Part shown: positions 61,348 to 64,000 of the stretch, one piece after another
Layout: every line of letters begins with the position of its first letter
Position numbering within the stretch: position 1 is the stretch's first letter
Origin: Saprospiraceae bacterium
GTDB lineage: Bacteria; Bacteroidota; Bacteroidia; Chitinophagales; Saprospiraceae
Length of the DNA: 64,000 nucleotides
Direction: 5' to 3'
Assembly (NCBI GenBank): GCA_016714985.1
Contig: JADKBS010000001.1
Location: 267,001-331,000, forward strand
Position numbers and translations under genes: made by a program
Notes under the pieces: model-generated
Told to the model about the DNA's origin: nothing
What the model saw: only the letters and a program-made list of their open reading frames with translations
Database searches by the model: none

Positions 61348-61911
61348 ATGGTGCCAAACAGCGAAATCGTGGACGAGAAGATTCTTTCGCTGCTGCGGGA
61401 GGGTGGCAGTCAGGCCGACCGTGGTTTCCGGCTGTTGTTGGAGCAGTACCAGGAGCGGCTCTATTGGCAAATCCGCCGCATGGTGCTTGACCACGAAGAT
61501 GCCAACGACGTGCTGCAAAACTGCCTCGTGAAGGTCTATCGGAGCCACCACAGCTTCGAGGGCAAGTCGAAGCTCTTCACATGGCTCTACCGCATAGCGA
61601 CGAACGAGGCCATCACGTTCTTGAATAAACGGAAGCAGACCGCCGCTTCCCCGCTCGACGCAGGCGAAAGCCCCTTGGCCAACCGCCTGCGGGCCGACGA
61701 ACACTTCGACGGCGACGAGGCACAGTTGAAACTCTTGGCTGCCATCGAAACGCTGCCCGACAAGCAGCGGCAGGTGTTCAACCTGCGCTATTTCGATGAA
61801 ATGAGCTACGCCGAAATGTCGCAACTGCTCGGCACTTCGGAAGGGGCACTGAAGGCGTCGTTTCACCATGCGGCGAAGAAGGTGGAAGGGTATTTGGTGA
61901 ATTGCGACTGA
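61348..61911 (+). CDS. ECF-type RNA polymerase sigma factor
   Basis: 187 residues. Region 2 covers LLLEQYQERLYWQIRRMVLD, HEDANDVLQNCLVKVYRS and KLFTWLYRIATNEAITFL; region 4 covers LPDKQRQVFNLRYFDEMSYA and EMSQLLGTSEGALKASFHHA. There is no region 3, as in ECF sigma factors. It is followed by a membrane protein with anti-sigma character and a Spy-like periplasmic protein, a common envelope-stress arrangement in Bacteroidota. The regulon is unknown. Confidence 0.92.
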   Translation: MVPNSEIVDEKILSLLREGGSQADRGFRLLLEQYQERLYWQIRRMVLDHEDANDVLQNCLVKVYRSHHSFEGKSKLFTWLYRIATNEAITFLNKRKQTAASPLDAGESPLANRLRADEHFDGDEAQLKLLAAIETLPDKQRQVFNLRYFDEMSYAEMSQLLGTSEGALKASFHHAAKKVEGYLVNCD

Positions 61912-61961
61912 CGATATACGACTGACGATTTACGATTTACGATTGGGGCACAGCCCTGGAA
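61905..61961. repeat. Heptad words plus GGCAC-CCCTGGAA core
   Basis: TGACGAT/TTACGAT 7-mers (61905-61944) are followed by GGCACAGCCCTGGAA (61947-61961), which differs from the core at 61173 in only two bases. The element ends just before the anti-sigma start codon. Confidence 0.65.
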
Positions 61962-61965
61962 TGAA

Positions 61966-62546
61966 ATGAATAGCATGAACGATAAAGAACTGAGGGACGA
62001 GTTGGACGACCTACCGTTCCTCAAAAAAATGAAGGAACAGCAAGCCCCTTTGGTGCAAGGCCAGGCTACAGGCCTAAGCACTACTTCCAGCACCTGCCCG
62101 ACGAGGTCTTGCGCAAGGCGAAGGAGCCTGTGCCCCAACCCGTGCGACAGCCAAACTGGTTGGCGTGGGTGGAGCAAATCGTGGCAAGCTGGCTCCAGCC
62201 TCGGTACGCATTGGCTTTTGCCGCTGTGTTGGCCTTGGTAGTTGCGGGCATTTGGTTCCTGAATGAAGGTGTTTCAGAAGCAAACCAACCCATGGCCGCC
62301 GTTCGCTTGCAGGACATCAGTGACGAGGAACTGTTCGCATACGTCTCAGACAATATCGGCGATTTTGACCACGACCTCGTGCTGGAAACCGCTGGCCAAG
62401 AGTTGCCTGAAGTAAATCTGCAATCGAAAACGAAACCCTCCCTTCCGAAAACGGCGGCCCCAAAGCCCGAAGTGGAGGAAATGGAAGAATACATTGACGA
62501 AGTGATTGACGAGATTGAGGTGGAGGACTTGGAGGAGCTTTTGTGA
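61966..62546 (+). CDS. Probable anti-sigma factor, with a one-base frame break
   Basis: The first 37 codons (NDKELRDELDDLPFLKKMKE) and the rest (KHYFQHLPDEVLRKAKEPVP onward) are in different frames; one base is missing near 62076-62077, in a short A run. The restored protein has about 193 residues, one membrane helix (YALAFAAVLALVVAGIWFL) and an acidic C-terminal tail (EEMEEYIDEVIDEIEVEDLE). The LPDEVL motif and its position after an ECF sigma gene suggest an anti-sigma factor of the Bacteroidota type, with the cytosolic N-terminus holding the sigma factor. Start codons at 61966 or 61975 are possible. Confidence 0.7.
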
Positions 62547-62550
62547 ACCA

Positions 62551-62629
62551 TTGTAGCCGCCAAATTTATTTGGTAGGCATATTTTACTGAACCTAACCCT
62601 TGCCTGCCAAATAAATTTGGCGGCTACAA
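62551..62629. repeat. 29-bp inverted repeat
   Basis: The arms at 62551-62579 and 62601-62629 (TTGTAGCCGCCAAATTTATT and on) match at 28 of 29 positions; the one mismatch allows a G-U pair. The 21-nt loop has no U-tract after it, so this is not a typical terminator. It fills the gap between the anti-sigma and Spy-like genes. Confidence 0.8.
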
Positions 62630-62640
62630 AATTTAAAGCA

Positions 62641-63108
62641 ATGAAAAAAATAAGCATCGCAATTCTATTTTTGTTCGCCTTCGCAATGGCCGTGATGGCA
62701 CAGCCCGGCCCTCGTGGCGAGAAGCGACAGGAGAAGATGGAGGCGTTCAAGATTGCCTTTTTCACCGAAAAACTGCAACTGACGCCCGACGAGTCAAAGG
62801 CGTTCTGGCCCCTGTACAACCAGTTCGAGAACGAGCGGGACGGCCTCAAGGACAAGTTCGACCTGGAGGACAAAAAGCTCGAACTCCTGTCCGACAAAGA
62901 GGTGGAAGCCGCCATCATGCAGCATATCGAGATGGAGGAGCAACTGGTGAAACTGCGCCGTGACTATGTGCACCGCTTCATGGAGGTGCTGCCCGTGCGC
63001 AAGGTGGCCCTGCTCCAGCGCATTGATCGGGACTTCAAGGTCGCCCTGCTCGAAGAAATCAAAAAGCGCAGGGAAGCCCGCCAAGGCGGTATGCCCGGAC
63101 GAAACTGA
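62641..63108 (+). CDS. Spy/CpxP-like periplasmic protein (ECF sigma-associated)
   Basis: 155 residues from the ATG at 62641 with a signal peptide (ISIAILFLFAFAMAVMA). The mature part is almost wholly charged helices: IAFFTEKLQLTPDESKAFWP, LYNQFENERDGLKDKFD, QLVKLRRDYVHRFMEVLPVR. The LTPDES and KLRRDY positions resemble the LTxxQ-type repeats of Spy/CpxP chaperones. Such genes often follow ECF sigma and anti-sigma genes in Bacteroidota and may feed back on envelope stress. Confidence 0.8.
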   Translation: MKKISIAILFLFAFAMAVMAQPGPRGEKRQEKMEAFKIAFFTEKLQLTPDESKAFWPLYNQFENERDGLKDKFDLEDKKLELLSDKEVEAAIMQHIEMEEQLVKLRRDYVHRFMEVLPVRKVALLQRIDRDFKVALLEEIKKRREARQGGMPGRN

Positions 63109-63152
63109 GCATTCTTACATCCGAGTTTTTACGATTCCCCGTAGGGGCAAGA

Positions 63153-63190
63153 AAAGACCTGTGGCCAAGCTGCGCCACGGGTCTTTTTTT
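63153..63190 (+). terminator. Terminator of the sigma/anti-sigma/Spy-like operon
   Basis: AAGACC..GTGGC / GCCAC..GGTCTT stem with two imperfections, followed by seven T. Confidence 0.8.
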
Positions 63191-63205
63191 ATTTATTCCA
63201 AAATG

Positions 63206-63213
63206 TACCTTTG
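63206..63213 (+). promoter_or_regulatory. -7 promoter element before the epimerase gene
   Basis: TACCTTTG, an exact TAnnTTTG, begins 16 bp after the terminator. The -33 region would fall in the terminator T-run, so only the -7 part is clear. Confidence 0.45.
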
Positions 63214-63222
63214 CCGCTGGTC

Positions 63223-63304
63223 AAGGATTGAAGGCATGAAGGATTGAAGACAGCCCATTGCCCAACCTTCAATCCTTCACCCCCTCAATCCTTCAATCCT
63301 TCAT
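63223..63304. repeat. Heptad-word-type hairpin before the epimerase gene
   Basis: The left arm (63223-63249) repeats AGGATTGA 8-mers; the right arm (63266-63304) repeats TCAATCCT words. The core AGCCCATTGCCCA is 11 of 12 identical to the core at 25250 over GCCCATTGCCCA. Confidence 0.8.
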
Positions 63305-63306
63305 AA

Positions 63307-64000
63307 ATGAAAATACTCGTCACTGGCGCCGATGGCTTCGTTGGCAGCAACCTTGTCCGGGAACTACTCAAGCGCAACCACGAGGTCGTCGCATTCATAC
63401 AAAAAGGACTCAACCCCGTCACCCTCGAAGGGCTGCCCATCGCCTTCTGCTATGGCGACCTGCTCGACCCCGACAGCATCCGGGCGGCCATGCAGGGCTG
63501 CGAGGGGCTGGTGCATTCGGCGGCGCACCTCGGCGTTTGGCCCTACCACTCCGGCATCCAACGGAAAGTGAACGTGGACGGCACCCGCCACGTCATGGAA
63601 CTGGCGCTGGAACTCGGCGTGCGGCGCATCGTCTTCGTGGGCACGGCCAACAGCTATGGCTACGGCAACCGCCAAAGCCCAGGCGACGAGACACGGCCCT
63701 ATAGCTCCGGCCACTACGGCCTCGGCTACATGGACACCAAGCGGGAGGCGCAAGACCTCGTGCTGAAAATGGTAAAAGAGCAAGGACTGCCCGCTGCCAT
63801 CGTGAACCCCACGTTCATGTTCGGCCCATTTGCGACAAGGACGGGGGCCAACTTGATGATTGATAATATCCTGCATGGAAAACTGGCGGGCTACACCCCC
63901 GGTGGCCGCAACTACGTGGCCGTGAAGGATGTCTGCGTCGGCATCGCCAATGCGCTGGAAAGGGCCAAGCCCGGCGCTTGCTATCTGCTCGGCAACCAGA
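63307..64000 (+). CDS. NAD-dependent epimerase/dehydratase (extended SDR), 3' truncated
   Basis: The frame runs from the ATG at 63307 to the window edge, 231 codons without a stop. KILVTGADGFVGSNLVRELL holds the NAD motif GADGFVG. The catalytic Tyr and Lys are in LGYMDTKREAQD (YxxxK), with FVGTANSYGYGN providing the Ser position. NPTFMFGPFATRTGANLMID is typical of the dihydroflavonol-reductase/hopanoid-associated sugar epimerase branch. The substrate is unknown and the C-terminus is outside the window. Confidence 0.88.
   Translation, partial: MKILVTGADGFVGSNLVRELLKRNHEVVAFIQKGLNPVTLEGLPIAFCYGDLLDPDSIRAAMQGCEGLVHSAAHLGVWPYHSGIQRKVNVDGTRHVMELALELGVRRIVFVGTANSYGYGNRQSPGDETRPYSSGHYGLGYMDTKREAQDLVLKMVKEQGLPAAIVNPTFMFGPFATRTGANLMIDNILHGKLAGYTPGGRNYVAVKDVCVGIANALERAKPGACYLLGNQ

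Overview
The window is 64 kb of a Bacteroidota chromosome, most likely from the Saprospiria/Saprospiraceae side of the phylum (inference). The support is GldB- and GldH-type gliding lipoproteins, PorT- and PorE-like envelope proteins, a DUF5916 protein, an F-type ATP synthase operon without atpD/atpC, and a V-type ATPase operon carrying DUF2764. Shine-Dalgarno sequences are absent, and upstream regions repeatedly show the Bacteroidota promoter form TTTG-N18/19-TAnnTTTG. No rRNA, tRNA, CRISPR array, prophage or insertion sequence was seen.

Layout. 1-4.4 kb: a truncated DUF2339 membrane protein, a geranylgeranyl-reductase-type flavoprotein and a DJ-1/AraC regulator. 4.4-12.5 kb: small accessory genes (a DUF1016 nuclease, YjbR, DUF1801, a cluster of VOC and AHSA1 proteins including a VOC-VOC-AHSA1 fusion, a broken Uma2 gene, GNAT, DUF1697 and HAD proteins). 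12.5-24.3 kb: a candidate small RNA, purH, a DUF5916 protein, a thiolase, a large lipoprotein, an OmpA protein and an S9 peptidase. 24.3-30 kb (minus): atpB-E-F-H-A-G. 30-32.8 kb: Aat and ClpS (N-degron pathway), a peroxiredoxin and an EamA transporter. 33-41 kb (plus): V-type ATPase E-DUF2764-A-B-D-I-K. 41-50.5 kb: a YifB ATPase, a BI-1 protein, a cytochrome c, a degenerate SWIM-SNF2 protein, a GldB-like lipoprotein, a PorT-like barrel and an MscS channel. 50.5-55.3 kb: a four-helix-bundle gene, then a divergent regulatory locus (thioredoxin-fold/UspA and CBS genes on one side, a heme-PAS-like histidine kinase and a REC-CRP regulator on the other). 55.4-64 kb: nadB, a class IV aminotransferase, gldH, a PorE-like TPR/PD40/OmpA protein, an ECF sigma/anti-sigma/Spy-like trio and a truncated NAD-dependent epimerase.

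Two signals stand out. First, the locus at 51-55.3 kb looks like a compact oxygen-response system. The kinase PAS domain keeps the heme histidine and two key arginines of FixL at identical spacing, its partner is a receiver fused directly to a CRP-type DNA-binding module (FixJ and FixK in one chain), and the divergent genes encode USP and CBS proteins of the sort induced by hypoxia elsewhere. A TGAC-N4-GTCA palindrome lies between the two putative promoters. Second, many gene junctions carry short elements built from degenerate 7-9 nt words, usually repeated in inverted arms around a short core. Four loci share the core GGCA-N(1-2)-CCC, and three of these extend it to CCCTGGAA. The arms differ completely from element to element, so they look like independently expanded hairpins and not copies of one sequence.

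The two rotary ATPases seem to use different ions. The V-type K subunit keeps every Na+ ligand of Enterococcus NtpK, while the F-type c subunit lacks the Na+ signature. Five single-base frame breaks, all consistent with a missing base (three in Uma2, one in the V-type A subunit, one in the anti-sigma gene), make a sequencing or assembly cause a serious alternative to true decay.
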